DNA of 64,000 nt from Dokdonella sp. (GTDB taxonomy: Bacteria > Pseudomonadota > Gammaproteobacteria > Xanthomonadales > Rhodanobacteraceae). A program made the position numbers and the translations under genes. A model generated the notes under the pieces. The model had not been told where the DNA came from. It saw nothing but the letters and a program-made list of their open reading frames with translations, and ran no database searches. This document shows, one piece after another, positions 38,950 through 50,683 of the stretch. How positions within the stretch are numbered: the first letter of the stretch is position 1; the number at the start of each line of letters is the position of its first letter. The stretch is taken from assembly GCA_019634795.1 (NCBI GenBank), contig JAHCAR010000002.1, positions 1-64,000 of the forward strand, written 5' to 3'.

Positions 38950-39071
38950 ATGAGGCCGGCCGTCCGCCGTGCCGGTGCCAATTCCGCCTCGGCCTGTGCC
39001 GCCGCACGATGGCACGGTGATCGGCAGGCGGAAATGGCAGAATCGACACGCCGGTCCACGCAATCGAATCC

Positions 39072-39668
39072 ATGATCTATCTTGCCTCGCAATCGCCGCG
39101 CCGCCGCCAGCTGCTCGAACAACTCGGCATCAGCTTCGATGTGCTCGACGTCGAGATCGACGAAGTCCGTGCCGAGGGCGAGCCCGACGTCGAGTACGTG
39201 AACCGGGTCGCGCGCGAAAAGGCCGGGGCCGGCTTGATCCAGGTGGTCGCGGTGCCGGGCGCCCTCGTGATCGCTGCCGATACCGAGGTGGTGCTCGATG
39301 GCGAGGTTTTCGGCAAGCCGCGCGACGCCGCCGATGCCGCAGCCATGCTGGCCCGCCTTGGCGGCCGCACCCATCGCGTCATCAGCGTCGTCTGGTGCGT
39401 CGGCGCGGCGGCCGAGGATCACGCCGTTTCGATATCCGAAGTCAGCTTCGCCGCCTTCGAGCCGGGCCAGATCGAGGCCTACGTGGCCACCGGCGAGCCG
39501 TTCGGCAAGGCCGGCGCCTACGCGATACAGGGCCGTGCGGCGGCTTTCGTCAGCCACCTCAGCGGCAGCTATTCCGGGGTCATGGGCCTGCCCTTGCACG
39601 AAACTTCACAATTGCTGCACCGATTTCAGCGAAAATGGATGTCCAATGCGGGTTCGCCGCCGCCCTGA
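39072..39668 (+). CDS. maf: Maf-type nucleotide pyrophosphatase
   Basis: A 198-residue Maf/YhdE-like dTTP/UTP pyrophosphatase. Shows IYLASQSPRRRQLLEQLG (S-x-S-P-R-R motif), VIAADTEVVLDGEVFGKP with the catalytic Asp, and the C-terminal KAGAYAIQGRAAAFV and GSYSGVMGLPLHE. The C-terminus carries about 15 extra residues. rng follows after 86 bp, the usual order. Confidence 0.93.
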   Translation: MIYLASQSPRRRQLLEQLGISFDVLDVEIDEVRAEGEPDVEYVNRVAREKAGAGLIQVVAVPGALVIAADTEVVLDGEVFGKPRDAADAAAMLARLGGRTHRVISVVWCVGAAAEDHAVSISEVSFAAFEPGQIEAYVATGEPFGKAGAYAIQGRAAAFVSHLSGSYSGVMGLPLHETSQLLHRFQRKWMSNAGSPPP

Positions 39669-39754
39669 ACCCGCACCCACCGCGCTTTCGGCATTCGACA
39701 GACGCGGTCCCGCCAGCTATAAATCGCTTCAACTCCTGCCTACAAGTTCTTGTC

Positions 39755-41233
39755 GTGACCGAAGAAATTCTGATAAACGTGACTCCGCGCGAGACCCGCG
39801 TCGCGCTGGTCGAGAACGGCATGCTGCAGGAAGTGCATATCGAGCGCGCGAGCCGTCGCGGCTATGTCGGTAACGTCTACAAGGGCAAGGTCAGCCGGGT
39901 CATGCCCGGCATGCAGGCGGCCTTCGTCGAGATCGGACTCGATCGCGCCGCGTTCCTGCATGCCTCCGACATCATCCGCCCGCATTCGACCCTGCTCGGT
40001 GAAAACGGCGAGAGCACGCCGTCGCCAACGCCGCCGATCAACGAATTGCTGCGCGATGGCCAGGAAATCGTGGTCCAGGTGGTCAAGGACCCGATCGGCA
40101 CCAAGGGTGCGCGACTGACCACGCATCTTTCGATTCCTTCGCGCTATCTGGTCCTGTTGCCCTACAGCACCGTGCTCGGCGTTTCGGTGCGCATCGAGGA
40201 CGAAACCGAGCGCATGCGACTGAAGGAAATCCTCGCCGAATCGATCGGCGAGAATCCGCTCGGCTACATCGTGCGGACCAATGCCGAAGGGCAGACCCGC
40301 GAGGCTCTCGCCGAAGACATCGACTATCTCGGCAAGCTCTGGCATTCCCTGCTCGAACGAATGGCCGCGGCACGCGTCGGCACGCGCGTCTACGAAGACC
40401 TGCCGTTGGCCTTGCGCGCGCTGCGCGACCTGATGCGGCCATCGATCGAGAAGGTCCGGGTCGACTCGCGTGAAACCTTCGAAAAGGCGGTCGAATTCAC
40501 CAGCCAGTTCATGCCCGATCTGGCCGATCGCATCGAGCACTATCCGGGCGAGCGCCCGGTCTTCGATCTGTACGGCATCGAAGACGAAATCCAGCGGGCC
40601 CTGCGCAAGGACGTGCCGCTGAAGTCCGGCGGCTACCTGATCGTCGACCAGACCGAGGCGATGACCACGATCGACGTCAACACCGGCAGTTTCCTCGGTA
40701 CGCGCAACCTGGAGGAGACGGTCTACCGGACCAACCTCGAAGCCGCGCAGTCAGCGGCGCGTCATCTGCGCCTGCGCAATCTCGGCGGCATCATCATCAT
40801 CGACTTCATCGACATGACCGACGAGGAGCACAAGCGCCAGGTGATCCGCCAGCTCGAGAAATCGCTGGCCCGCGATCATGCCAAGACCACGGTCTACGAC
40901 ATGTCGCCGCTGGGCCTGGTCGAAATGACGCGCAAGCGCACCACCGAGAGCCTCGAGCGCCAGCTCTGCGAGCCGTGTCCGGCCTGCAGCGGGCGCGGCA
41001 CGATCAAGACCGCCGAAACGGTGACCTACGAGATCTTCCGAGAAATCACGCGCGCGGTGCGCCAGTTCGACGCCGAAAAGCTGCTGGTGCTGGCGACGCC
41101 GGAAGTCGTGGCACGCATCCTCGACGAAGACTCCACCGCAGTTGCCGAACTCGAGGAATTCATCGGCAAGACGATCCGTTTCCAGCCCGAAGAGCACTAT
41201 TCGCAGGAGCAGTTCGATGTGGTGCTGCTCTAG
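39755..41233 (+). CDS. rng: ribonuclease G
   Basis: RNase G trims the 5' end of 16S rRNA and degrades mRNAs. From GTG 39755 the product is 492 residues: S1 domain (RGYVGNVYKGKVSRVMPGMQAAFVEIG), 5' sensor and RNase H-like regions, DNase I-like catalytic part (DQTEAMTTIDVNTGSF with DxN; IIIIDFIDMTDEEHKRQVI) and the zinc-link CPACSGRG. Short length and no RNase E scaffold tail mark it as RNase G. Confidence 0.95.
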   Translation: MTEEILINVTPRETRVALVENGMLQEVHIERASRRGYVGNVYKGKVSRVMPGMQAAFVEIGLDRAAFLHASDIIRPHSTLLGENGESTPSPTPPINELLRDGQEIVVQVVKDPIGTKGARLTTHLSIPSRYLVLLPYSTVLGVSVRIEDETERMRLKEILAESIGENPLGYIVRTNAEGQTREALAEDIDYLGKLWHSLLERMAAARVGTRVYEDLPLALRALRDLMRPSIEKVRVDSRETFEKAVEFTSQFMPDLADRIEHYPGERPVFDLYGIEDEIQRALRKDVPLKSGGYLIVDQTEAMTTIDVNTGSFLGTRNLEETVYRTNLEAAQSAARHLRLRNLGGIIIIDFIDMTDEEHKRQVIRQLEKSLARDHAKTTVYDMSPLGLVEMTRKRTTESLERQLCEPCPACSGRGTIKTAETVTYEIFREITRAVRQFDAEKLLVLATPEVVARILDEDSTAVAELEEFIGKTIRFQPEEHYSQEQFDVVLL

Positions 41234-41320
41234 CCGGGATCTGATCCATCGGCACGGAGCTCGAAGCGTGCCGCTGCCGGGAACCGGCCTGGCGTGCCCG
41301 ACGCGCATCGGTCCGGCCCG

Positions 41321-44300
41321 ATGACCGTGTTTCGCCGGCGTCTGCGCAAGCTGCGATTCTTCCTGCAGGCGGCGGTCGTTACCCTGATCATCACGGCGGC
41401 CGTGCTGGTCGGCTTCGCCCAGCTCGCCCTGCCGTGGCTGGCCGACAATCCGCAACGCATCGAAGGCTGGCTGTCGCAGCGGCTCGGGCGCCCGGTCAGC
41501 ATCGGCCACGTCGGCAGCCTGTGGACGCGGGCCGGGCCGCGCCTCGTGTTCGACGACCTGCGCATCGAAGCCGGCGCAGGCGGCGGATCCGCGTTGCTGT
41601 TGCCGCGCGCCGAGCTGGCCTTGAACCTGTATGCGGCATTCCAGCGCAATCGGGCCTGGAACGAATTTCGCCTGGTCGGACTGGACCTCAGCCTGGTCCG
41701 CGGCGCGCAGGGCGAATGGCATCTGCGCGGTATCGATGCGAGCAGCAGCACGGGCGGTTCGATGGGCGCGCTCGGCGCGGTTGTCCTGGTCGACCTGAAG
41801 CTTTCGGTGGTCGACGAGCAGCGCGATCTCAAGCTCGATCTGCGCGTGCCGGAATTGCGCGTCGTCAATCTCGGCAACATCACCCGCATCCTCGGCCAGG
41901 TCGGCAGCAAGAATGCCGGTGCATCGCCGCTGACCCTGGTCGCCGACGTGGACACCGCCGAACGCTCGGGGCAATTGTACGTCGGTGGTCGCAATCTCGA
42001 TCTGGCCGAGCTCGCGGCCGGCCATTCGATCGGCGGGACCCGGATCGTCTCGAGCAACGGCGACATCGGCATCTGGAGCAACTGGCACAAAGGCCGGATC
42101 GAAGACATCTGGACCCGGCTCGCACTCTCGGCAACCGTGCTCGAGGCGACCAGCGAGGTGCGGGTGGACGACCAGGTCGCGGTGATCCCGCGCAGCGCAT
42201 TCGACGAGCTCGGCATGACCGCCCACTGGCAGCGGGTCGGGCAGGGCTGGACGCTCGATGTCGCCGACGCCACCTCGACCCGCCAGGGCGTCGCCAGCGC
42301 GCCGGCGCGATTCACCATCCAGCGCATGGACGGGCCGGACGCACGCTACCAGGCGGCCGGGAATGCCCTCGATTTCTCGGCCCTCGGCAGCCTCGGCATG
42401 CTCTCGACGGCCGTCCCCGACGCACTGCGCCACTGGCTGTACCTGGCCAATCCGCGTGGCACCCTGAGCGCCATCGAACTGCGCTGGGACGCGGCGGACG
42501 ACTTCGATGTCGACGCGCTGGTATCGGCGTTCGGCTGCCGCGACGCCGGCGCCATCCCCGGCATCGAACCGCTCGATTTTCGCCTGACCGGCGATGCCGG
42601 CGCCCTGCTCATGGCGATTCCGCGACAGGCAACCCAGGCACGCTATCCAAAGGTATTCCGCAAGCCCTTCGACTGGACCGCGTTCGGCGGCGACGTGCTG
42701 GCCTGGCGCGATGGCGACGGATGGCGCGTGCAAACGGCACAGGTTTCGGTGGAGGCGGCCAACTATGCGGTCGACCTGCGTGGCGGAATGGACGTGCAGG
42801 GCGACGGTTCGCGACCGCTGCTCGATCTTTCCGCACTCGTGACGCGCGGCGATGTCGAGGCCGCCAAGCTGTTCTGGACCGTCAACACGATGCCGCCCCA
42901 TGCAGTCGACTGGCTCGATCGTTCCCTGGTCGCCGGCAGCGTGACCCGCGGTCGCGCGCTGGTCCGCGGCGATCTCGACAACTGGCCCTTCAATGACGAC
43001 ACCGGCCGCTTCGAGGCGCGCGCCGACCTGCACGACCTCGAACTGGCCTACCTGCGCGACTGGCCGAGCGGCGACAAGCTCGACGTGGTCGCCCGCTTCA
43101 TCAACAACGGCATGCAGGCGCATGCCAGCAGCGGCCGCTCGATGGGCGTTGCGGTCGACAACGTCGAGGCGACCATCGCCGACTTTCACGAACCGGTGCT
43201 GGAGCTGGCGATCGATGGCAAGGCGCGCGGAGCCGACCTGTTGAGTTACCTGCGCGCGACCCCGATCGGCACCCACCATGCCGCGTACCTGGCCGGCCTC
43301 GGCATCGGCGGCCGCGGTCGTGTCCATGTCGATATCTCGGCGCCGCTCAAGGCCAGCGAAAACACCACGTTGCAGGGGCGCGTCGAACTGGACGACGCGG
43401 ATCTCGACGAGTCGACCTGGGATCTGCACTTCAAGCAGGCCAGCGGCCTCGTGCGCTTCGACCGCACCGGCGTGCTCGCCGAGCCGCTGGCCGCCCGCTA
43501 TGAAGATCAGCCGGTCAGCCTCGGCATTGCCATCGGCAGTTCGGCATCCGATCCGGACAATGCCTTCGAGGCTCGCCTCGACGGCATATTGCCGGCGAGT
43601 GTCGTGTTCGCGCGCGCCAGCGACCTCGCGCCGGCCATGCCGTATTTCCCGGGGCAGGCCAACTGGCACGTCGACCTCGCGATCGGGGCGGAACAGGGGG
43701 CCGCCAGCGAGCGCAAGCGGTTGCGCCTCGCAAGCGATCTCGAAGGGGTGGCGATAAACCTGCCGGCGCCGCTCGCGAAGGCCGCAGCCACGAAGATGCC
43801 GTTTTCGCTGGAGCTGCAGATGCCGCCACTCGGCCAGCCGTTCACGGCCTCGCTCGGCGATGTCGTGCGCGTGCACGGCCGCCTGCCGGGGCCAGCCAGC
43901 CCGCTGGCGGCGCGCCTCGATCTCGGCCCGGGCAGCGCCACCGAACCGCCACCCGAAAAGGGCGTGTTCGTTGCCGGGCATCCCGCGACCGTCGATGCGG
44001 ATGGCTGGATCGCGCTGTTCACCGCTGGCGGCACCGGAGGCGATTTCCTCAATGGCATGGCCATCGATGTCGACGACCTGCGCATGGCCGGCCGCTCATT
44101 TCCCGGCCTGCACATCGATCTGGAACCGCAAAAGGAGGCCACCTCGATCCGCGTGCGCGGCGAGGCGCTCGAAGGCGAACTGAGCGTCTCGACCGTCGAC
44201 CTCAACCGGCGCGGAATTACCGCGCAGATGAAGCACGTGCGCTGGCCCGACCTGCCGGCTGGCGACGAAGGCGCGCCGGCGCCGCTCTCTGGCGTCGCCC

Positions 44301-45436
44301 CGGCGACTTTGCCACCGCTGCACTTGTGGGTCGGTGAACTGCAGTTCGGCACTTCGAATTTCGGCGACACGCGGCTGGAGTCCTATCCGACCGCGAACGG
44401 CATGCGCATCGACCTGCTCGAATCGAAATCGGCCAACCTCGACATGCGGGCGACCGGCGACTGGGAAGGGCCGGCTGGCGAGAACCGTTCGCACCTGGTC
44501 ATCGACATGACCGCCAAGAGCCTCGGCAGCATGCTCGACACTTTCGGCTACGAGGGCATCATCGAAGGCGGCCAGACCTTCGCCCGCATCGATGCCACGT
44601 GGCCCGGCGCACCGACCGCATTCGCCCTCGCCAACACCAACGGCACGCTCGATATCGGCGTCGAGAACGGACGCATCCTCGACGTCGATCCCGGCGCCAG
44701 CGGCCGACTGTTCGGCCTGCTATCGCTGCGCGAGATCCCGCGCCGACTGTCGCTCGATTTCAGCGACCTGTTCAAGTCCGGCATGAGCTTCAACTCGATC
44801 AAGGGCTCGTTCGTCCTCGCCGACGGCAACGCGACTACCCATGACCTGGTCATCGCCAGTCCGGCGGCTGACATCACGATCAGCGGGCGGACCGGATTGC
44901 GCGACAAGGACTACGACCAGGAGATGGTCGTCGTGCCACGGGCCGGCGTGGCCTTGCCGGTCGTCGGCGCGCTTGCCGGCGGCCCGGTCGGTGCCGCGGC
45001 GGGCATCGTCGTACAGACCCTGATCGGCAAGAAGCTCAATCACGCGGCACGTTCGCGCTACCGGGTCACCGGCAGCTGGGAGAAACCGGTCATCGCCTTG
45101 ATCAGCAGGGAGTCTGCGAAGGAGTCCGCCAGGCAGCAGGGGAATCCTGCCAGCGGCACGCCGGCGACTGCGGAGCCTGCGTCGGGACCTGCGCCAGGCG
45201 CACCCGGCACGGCGCCGGCGAACCCCGACGCCGATTCCGCCGGTGATAGTGGGCAGGCAGCTATGGCAGGCAACGTGGCGGCGCCCGACCAGGCCTCTGC
45301 TGCGCCGGAGCCAGTGCCTGCGCCACCCGCGCCGGCCGCAGCGGACGAAAAGCCTGCCGAAAGGCCATCTGATGCTGCGCCGCCGAAACAGGATGAGCCC
45401 GATCCGCAGACCGGTGCGCGCACGCGCCGAGGCTGA
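41321..45436 (+). CDS. yhdP: YhdP-type AsmA-like envelope protein
   Basis: A very long inner-membrane-anchored protein (1371 residues from ATG 41321; GTG 41294 is an alternative). One N-terminal transmembrane helix (FLQAAVVTLIITAAVLVGFAQL) is followed by long repeated beta strands with AsmA-like C-terminal features (NGTLDIGVENGRILDVDPGASGRLFGLLSL, FNSIKGSFVLADGNATTHDL). E. coli YhdP forms part of the inner-to-outer membrane phospholipid route with TamB and YdbH. About 100 residues at the C-terminus are Pro/Ala-rich, low-complexity and unlike the rest. Confidence 0.9.
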   Translation: MTVFRRRLRKLRFFLQAAVVTLIITAAVLVGFAQLALPWLADNPQRIEGWLSQRLGRPVSIGHVGSLWTRAGPRLVFDDLRIEAGAGGGSALLLPRAELALNLYAAFQRNRAWNEFRLVGLDLSLVRGAQGEWHLRGIDASSSTGGSMGALGAVVLVDLKLSVVDEQRDLKLDLRVPELRVVNLGNITRILGQVGSKNAGASPLTLVADVDTAERSGQLYVGGRNLDLAELAAGHSIGGTRIVSSNGDIGIWSNWHKGRIEDIWTRLALSATVLEATSEVRVDDQVAVIPRSAFDELGMTAHWQRVGQGWTLDVADATSTRQGVASAPARFTIQRMDGPDARYQAAGNALDFSALGSLGMLSTAVPDALRHWLYLANPRGTLSAIELRWDAADDFDVDALVSAFGCRDAGAIPGIEPLDFRLTGDAGALLMAIPRQATQARYPKVFRKPFDWTAFGGDVLAWRDGDGWRVQTAQVSVEAANYAVDLRGGMDVQGDGSRPLLDLSALVTRGDVEAAKLFWTVNTMPPHAVDWLDRSLVAGSVTRGRALVRGDLDNWPFNDDTGRFEARADLHDLELAYLRDWPSGDKLDVVARFINNGMQAHASSGRSMGVAVDNVEATIADFHEPVLELAIDGKARGADLLSYLRATPIGTHHAAYLAGLGIGGRGRVHVDISAPLKASENTTLQGRVELDDADLDESTWDLHFKQASGLVRFDRTGVLAEPLAARYEDQPVSLGIAIGSSASDPDNAFEARLDGILPASVVFARASDLAPAMPYFPGQANWHVDLAIGAEQGAASERKRLRLASDLEGVAINLPAPLAKAAATKMPFSLELQMPPLGQPFTASLGDVVRVHGRLPGPASPLAARLDLGPGSATEPPPEKGVFVAGHPATVDADGWIALFTAGGTGGDFLNGMAIDVDDLRMAGRSFPGLHIDLEPQKEATSIRVRGEALEGELSVSTVDLNRRGITAQMKHVRWPDLPAGDEGAPAPLSGVAPATLPPLHLWVGELQFGTSNFGDTRLESYPTANGMRIDLLESKSANLDMRATGDWEGPAGENRSHLVIDMTAKSLGSMLDTFGYEGIIEGGQTFARIDATWPGAPTAFALANTNGTLDIGVENGRILDVDPGASGRLFGLLSLREIPRRLSLDFSDLFKSGMSFNSIKGSFVLADGNATTHDLVIASPAADITISGRTGLRDKDYDQEMVVVPRAGVALPVVGALAGGPVGAAAGIVVQTLIGKKLNHAARSRYRVTGSWEKPVIALISRESAKESARQQGNPASGTPATAEPASGPAPGAPGTAPANPDADSAGDSGQAAMAGNVAAPDQASAAPEPVPAPPAPAAADEKPAERPSDAAPPKQDEPDPQTGARTRRG

Positions 45437-45460
45437 GCCTGGCCACGAGGCGATGCCGGA

Positions 45461-45949
45461 TCAGATCCGCGAGTAGCTCCACGACTGCATCTGGCCGTCG
45501 CGATAGGGCATGACGCCGTGGAAAGTGCGCGGATCGGCATCGAACACCAGTGGCAGGAAGTGGCGGTCGCCCTCCCATAGCGGCAGATCGAGGATGCGAT
45601 CGAGGGCGACCCATTCGAGGCGGCCTTCCTCGTTGCTATCGGGCGGCGTGCCGTTGTAGCGTTCGATCAGGAATACGAAGCCGAGCCAGTCCTCGCCCTG
45701 CTTGCCGAAGCCGGGCCAGCTGATCGTGCCGCGCAGGCTCATCCGGGTGCACTCGATGCCGGCTTCTTCAAGGATTTCGCGACGCATGCAGGTCACAACG
45801 TCTTCGTCGGGATCCATCTTTCCGCCCAGGCCGTTGTATTTGCCGAGGTGCTGGTCGTTGGCGCGGGCATTTCGATGCACGAGCAATACCTGTGAGCGGT
45901 CCTCGGAAAGCACGTAACCAAGGGTCGCGACGATCGGGGTATAGGGCAT
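45461..45949 (-). CDS. NUDIX hydrolase, probable 8-oxo-dGTP diphosphatase
   Basis: A 162-residue MutT-like enzyme with a perfect NUDIX box (GGKMDPDEDVVTCMRREILEEAGI) and a following segment typical of MTH1/MutT pyrophosphohydrolases (GTISWPGFGKQGEDWLGFVFL, EGRLEWVALDRILDLPLWEGD). The start MPYTPIVATLGYVL is chosen inside a much longer open frame of shadow sequence. It converges on yhdP and diverges from the exporter gene. Confidence 0.9.
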   Translation of the reverse strand: MPYTPIVATLGYVLSEDRSQVLLVHRNARANDQHLGKYNGLGGKMDPDEDVVTCMRREILEEAGIECTRMSLRGTISWPGFGKQGEDWLGFVFLIERYNGTPPDSNEEGRLEWVALDRILDLPLWEGDRHFLPLVFDADPRTFHGVMPYRDGQMQSWSYSRI

Positions 45950-46117
45950 GGGAACGATGTGTGCTTGAAGTGATCGGCCATTTTCGCAGATTTGGCGCCG
46001 TTGTCCGGTCTTGCCTCGCAGCCGGTCCGTGCCTGCACGCTCGACAACCGCGGCGCGCAGGCATGGAGACTTGCCCGGTTTCGGAGCGAGTGCGATTCGC
46101 CTGCGAAATCCATTGTC

Positions 46118-47008
46118 GTGAGTGAGTCGGTCTCGGCGCGTGCGGCCACCTGGAGTGGCATCTTCGCGATCCTGCTGTGGTCCTCGCTGGCCCTGCTGAC
46201 CGTCGCCACGGCCGCGCTGCCGGCCTTCGAGGTGCTGGCCCTCAGCTTTGCCATCGGCGGCGCCAGCGCGCTGTGCATCCCGGTCGCCGGTGGCGGGCGC
46301 CTCGCGGCCCTGCGCCAGCCGTGGCCGGCATTCGGACTCGCCGTTGCCGCGCTGTTCGGCTACCACGCCCTGTACTTCATCGCGTTCCGCCATGCGCCGG
46401 CGATCGAGGTCAACCTGATCAACTACCTGTGGCCGCTGCTGATCGTGGTCTTTGCCGCGTTCCTGCCTGGTGCGCGCCTGCTGCCCGCGCAACTGGGCGG
46501 AACCCTGCTCGGCCTGATCGGCGTGGTGTTCATGCTCACGCGCGGCGAAGGACCGCGCATCGAGGCCGCGAATCTGCCGGGCTATCTGGCTGCGCTCGGC
46601 GCGGCACTGACGTGGTCGAGCTACTCGGTCCTCAATCGGCGCTTTCAGGCCGTGCCGAGCAGCGCGATCGGTGGCGTTTGCCTGGCGGTGGCGCTCATTG
46701 CCGGGCTTTGCCACCTGCTTCTCGAGGACACGGTGATGCCGGCACCCCGGCAATGGCTGGTCCTGGCCCTGATGGGACTCGGCCCGGTCGGCGTGGCGTT
46801 CCGGCTCTGGGACCGCGGTACCAAGCACGGCGACCTCGCCCTGCTCGGCACGCTCTCGTATGCGGCGCCCTTGCTTTCGACCCTGCTGTTGCTGTGCAGC
46901 GGCCGGGTCGAGGCGCACTGGAGCCAGGGCCTGGCCGTGGTCCTGCTGCTGGCCGGCGCCTGGCTCAGCCTGCGCGCATCGATGCGCAGCCGCACCGCGC
47001 CGCGCTGA
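46118..47008 (+). CDS. EamA/DMT transporter, YddG-like aromatic amino-acid exporter
   Basis: A 296-residue protein with about ten hydrophobic helices in two EamA repeats (GIFAILLWSSLALLTVATAALPAFEVLALSF; GYLAALGAALTWSSYSVLNRRFQA). The opening FAILLWSSLALL and PSSAIGG resemble YddG, which exports aromatic amino acids and methyl viologen. The GTG at 46118 follows no strong ribosome site. The substrate is inferred from resemblance only. Confidence 0.8.
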   Translation: MSESVSARAATWSGIFAILLWSSLALLTVATAALPAFEVLALSFAIGGASALCIPVAGGGRLAALRQPWPAFGLAVAALFGYHALYFIAFRHAPAIEVNLINYLWPLLIVVFAAFLPGARLLPAQLGGTLLGLIGVVFMLTRGEGPRIEAANLPGYLAALGAALTWSSYSVLNRRFQAVPSSAIGGVCLAVALIAGLCHLLLEDTVMPAPRQWLVLALMGLGPVGVAFRLWDRGTKHGDLALLGTLSYAAPLLSTLLLLCSGRVEAHWSQGLAVVLLLAGAWLSLRASMRSRTAPR

Positions 47009-47014
47009 TCCGGT

Positions 47015-47320
47015 TCAGCCCTTCGGCGGATGCGCGCGTTGCGCGGCGGCGAAGGCCTCGAGCTGTTCGGCGGTGGCTTCGCGCTGGTGGCGCGCCTTCC
47101 AGTCGGCGAACGGCTCGCCGTAGATGCGTTCGCGCGCCTCGTCCTTGCTGATGTCGAGGCCCCGTTGTTCGCCCGCTTCTCGATACCAGTCGGCCAGGCA
47201 GTTGCGACAGAAGCCGGCCAGGATCATCAGGTCGATGTTCTGCACGTCCGCGCGCTGGCGGAGGTGTTCGAGCAGCCGGCGGAACGCCGATGCCTCGAGT
47301 TCGGTGGTGATGTCGCTCAT
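47015..47320 (-). CDS. DUF1244 family protein
   Basis: A 101-residue protein with the DUF1244 core: [40 protein letters not shown] and [17 protein letters not shown]. The cysteines and Asp/Glu pattern are conserved in the family, whose function I do not know. It diverges from folD; about 95 bp separate the starts. An open frame back to 47506 adds non-family sequence. Confidence 0.88.
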   Translation of the reverse strand: MSDITTELEASAFRRLLEHLRQRADVQNIDLMILAGFCRNCLADWYREAGEQRGLDISKDEARERIYGEPFADWKARHQREATAEQLEAFAAAQRAHPPKG

Positions 47321-47414
47321 GGAACTGCTCCGCTCGTTTGCGGGCAATCCTAGCATCCCGTTTGAGCGTCCTTGGCCGGACATGGATAATGCGCGGTCTT
47401 CTCCGGGAGTCCCG

Positions 47415-48275
47415 ATGGGCGCACGTCTGCTGGACGGCAAACGCATTGCCGACGAACTGCTCGATCGCCTTGCCGCGCGCGTGCGCGATCGCATCGAAGC
47501 GGGCAAGAGCCAACCCGGTCTCGCCGTGATCCTGGTCGGCGACGAACCGGCCTCGGCGGTCTACGTGCGCAACAAGCGGCGTGCCTGCGTGCGCGTCGGA
47601 TTCTCGTCGATGGCCTTCGACCTGCCCGGAGACACGCCCGAAGCCGAGTTGTTCGCGCTGGTCGAGCGCCTCAACGCCGATCCGGCCGTGCACGGCATCC
47701 TCGTGCAGTTGCCCTTGCCCGAGCATGTCGATGCCAATGCGCTGATCAACCGCATCGATCCGCGCAAGGACGTCGACGGCTTCCAGGCCGAGAATGTCGG
47801 CCGCCTGGTCCTGCGCCAGCGCGGCCTGCGTCCGTGCACCTCGAAAGGCGTGATGACCCTGCTCGCGCACACCGACCTGCCGGTGCGCGGCAAGCATGCG
47901 GTGGTCGTCGGCGTATCCAACCATGTCGGCCGGCCGCTCATGCTCGAACTGCTGCTGGCCGGTTGCACGACCACGGTTTGCCACCGCTTCACGGTCGGGC
48001 TGGCCGATTTCGTCGCCGCCGCCGACATCCTCGTCGTCGCGGTGGGCCGCCCGGACCTGGTCAGGGGCGATTGGATCAAGCCCGGTGCGATCGTCATCGA
48101 CGTCGGCATCAACCGGCGCGAGGACGGCAGCCTGACCGGCGACGTCGAGTTCGCCGCGGCTGCCGAACGCGCCGCCTGGATCACCCCGGTGCCGGGTGGC
48201 GTCGGCCCGATGACCGTGGCCACGCTGATGGAAAACACGCTCGAGGCGGCCGAAACCTTCTTCGATCCCGATTAG
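47415..48275 (+). CDS. folD: methylene-THF dehydrogenase / cyclohydrolase
   Basis: FolD interconverts 5,10-methylene-, methenyl- and 10-formyl-THF. The 286-residue protein has the active-site [13 protein letters not shown] (Tyr, Lys), [25 protein letters not shown], the Rossmann [15 protein letters not shown] and [23 protein letters not shown] precedes the ATG at 47415; ATG 47382 is a possible longer start. SNHVGRP replaces the usual SNxVGxP with His, a normal variation. Confidence 0.94.
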   Translation: MGARLLDGKRIADELLDRLAARVRDRIEAGKSQPGLAVILVGDEPASAVYVRNKRRACVRVGFSSMAFDLPGDTPEAELFALVERLNADPAVHGILVQLPLPEHVDANALINRIDPRKDVDGFQAENVGRLVLRQRGLRPCTSKGVMTLLAHTDLPVRGKHAVVVGVSNHVGRPLMLELLLAGCTTTVCHRFTVGLADFVAAADILVVAVGRPDLVRGDWIKPGAIVIDVGINRREDGSLTGDVEFAAAAERAAWITPVPGGVGPMTVATLMENTLEAAETFFDPD

Positions 48276-48287
48276 CCCTTACACTCG

Positions 48288-50383
<2,096 letters not shown>

Positions 50384-50385
50384 GA

Positions 50386-50683
50386 GCCGGGAATCGGGAA
50401 TAGAGAATAGGGAATCGCTTTTCCTTCTCCCCTCGGGAGAAGGTGCCCGCAGGGCGGATGAGGGTACGCAGACCTATCGAAAGCGAAACGCCGCAGGAAC
50501 TGCATCCTTCCGTTTCCCGATTCTCCATTCTCAACTCCCGGCTCAAGTGGGGAACAGGGAGTCGTAAAGCTCCAGTGGCCGTGGCCGTTCTGAAAGAGGC
50601 GAGTGCAATGCATGGTGTCGAAGGTGGGCGCGAGGCAGATGGCTCTGACCATTCCCCATTCCCCATTCCCCATTCCCGGCTTC
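50386..50683. repeat. MITE-like element bounded by GGGAAT inverted repeats
   Basis: The left end (AGCCGGGAATCGGGAATAG, 50386 on) and the right end (CCCCATTCCCCATTCCCGGC, up to 50683) are inverted copies of the same 6-7 bp tandem GGGAAT motif, about 33 bp long. An internal fragment (CATTCTCAACTCCCGGCTC, near 50531) repeats the motif. A REP-like hairpin (CCTTCTCCC / GGGAGAAGG, 50420-50443) sits inside, in inverted orientation to those at 3621 and 3800. The unit fits exactly between the guaB stop and the first conserved codons of guaA. Confidence 0.65.

Noticed and set aside
40751-43981. 1076-codon open frame on the minus strand
   Set aside because: Antisense to rng and yhdP; composition is the complement of GC-rich codons, with no family motif. 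Both plus-strand genes are clearly real.
50443-50607. guaA start at the first in-frame codon, 55 residues before ATG 50608
   Set aside because: Runs through the repeat element, has no ribosome site, and adds sequence unlike any GuaA.
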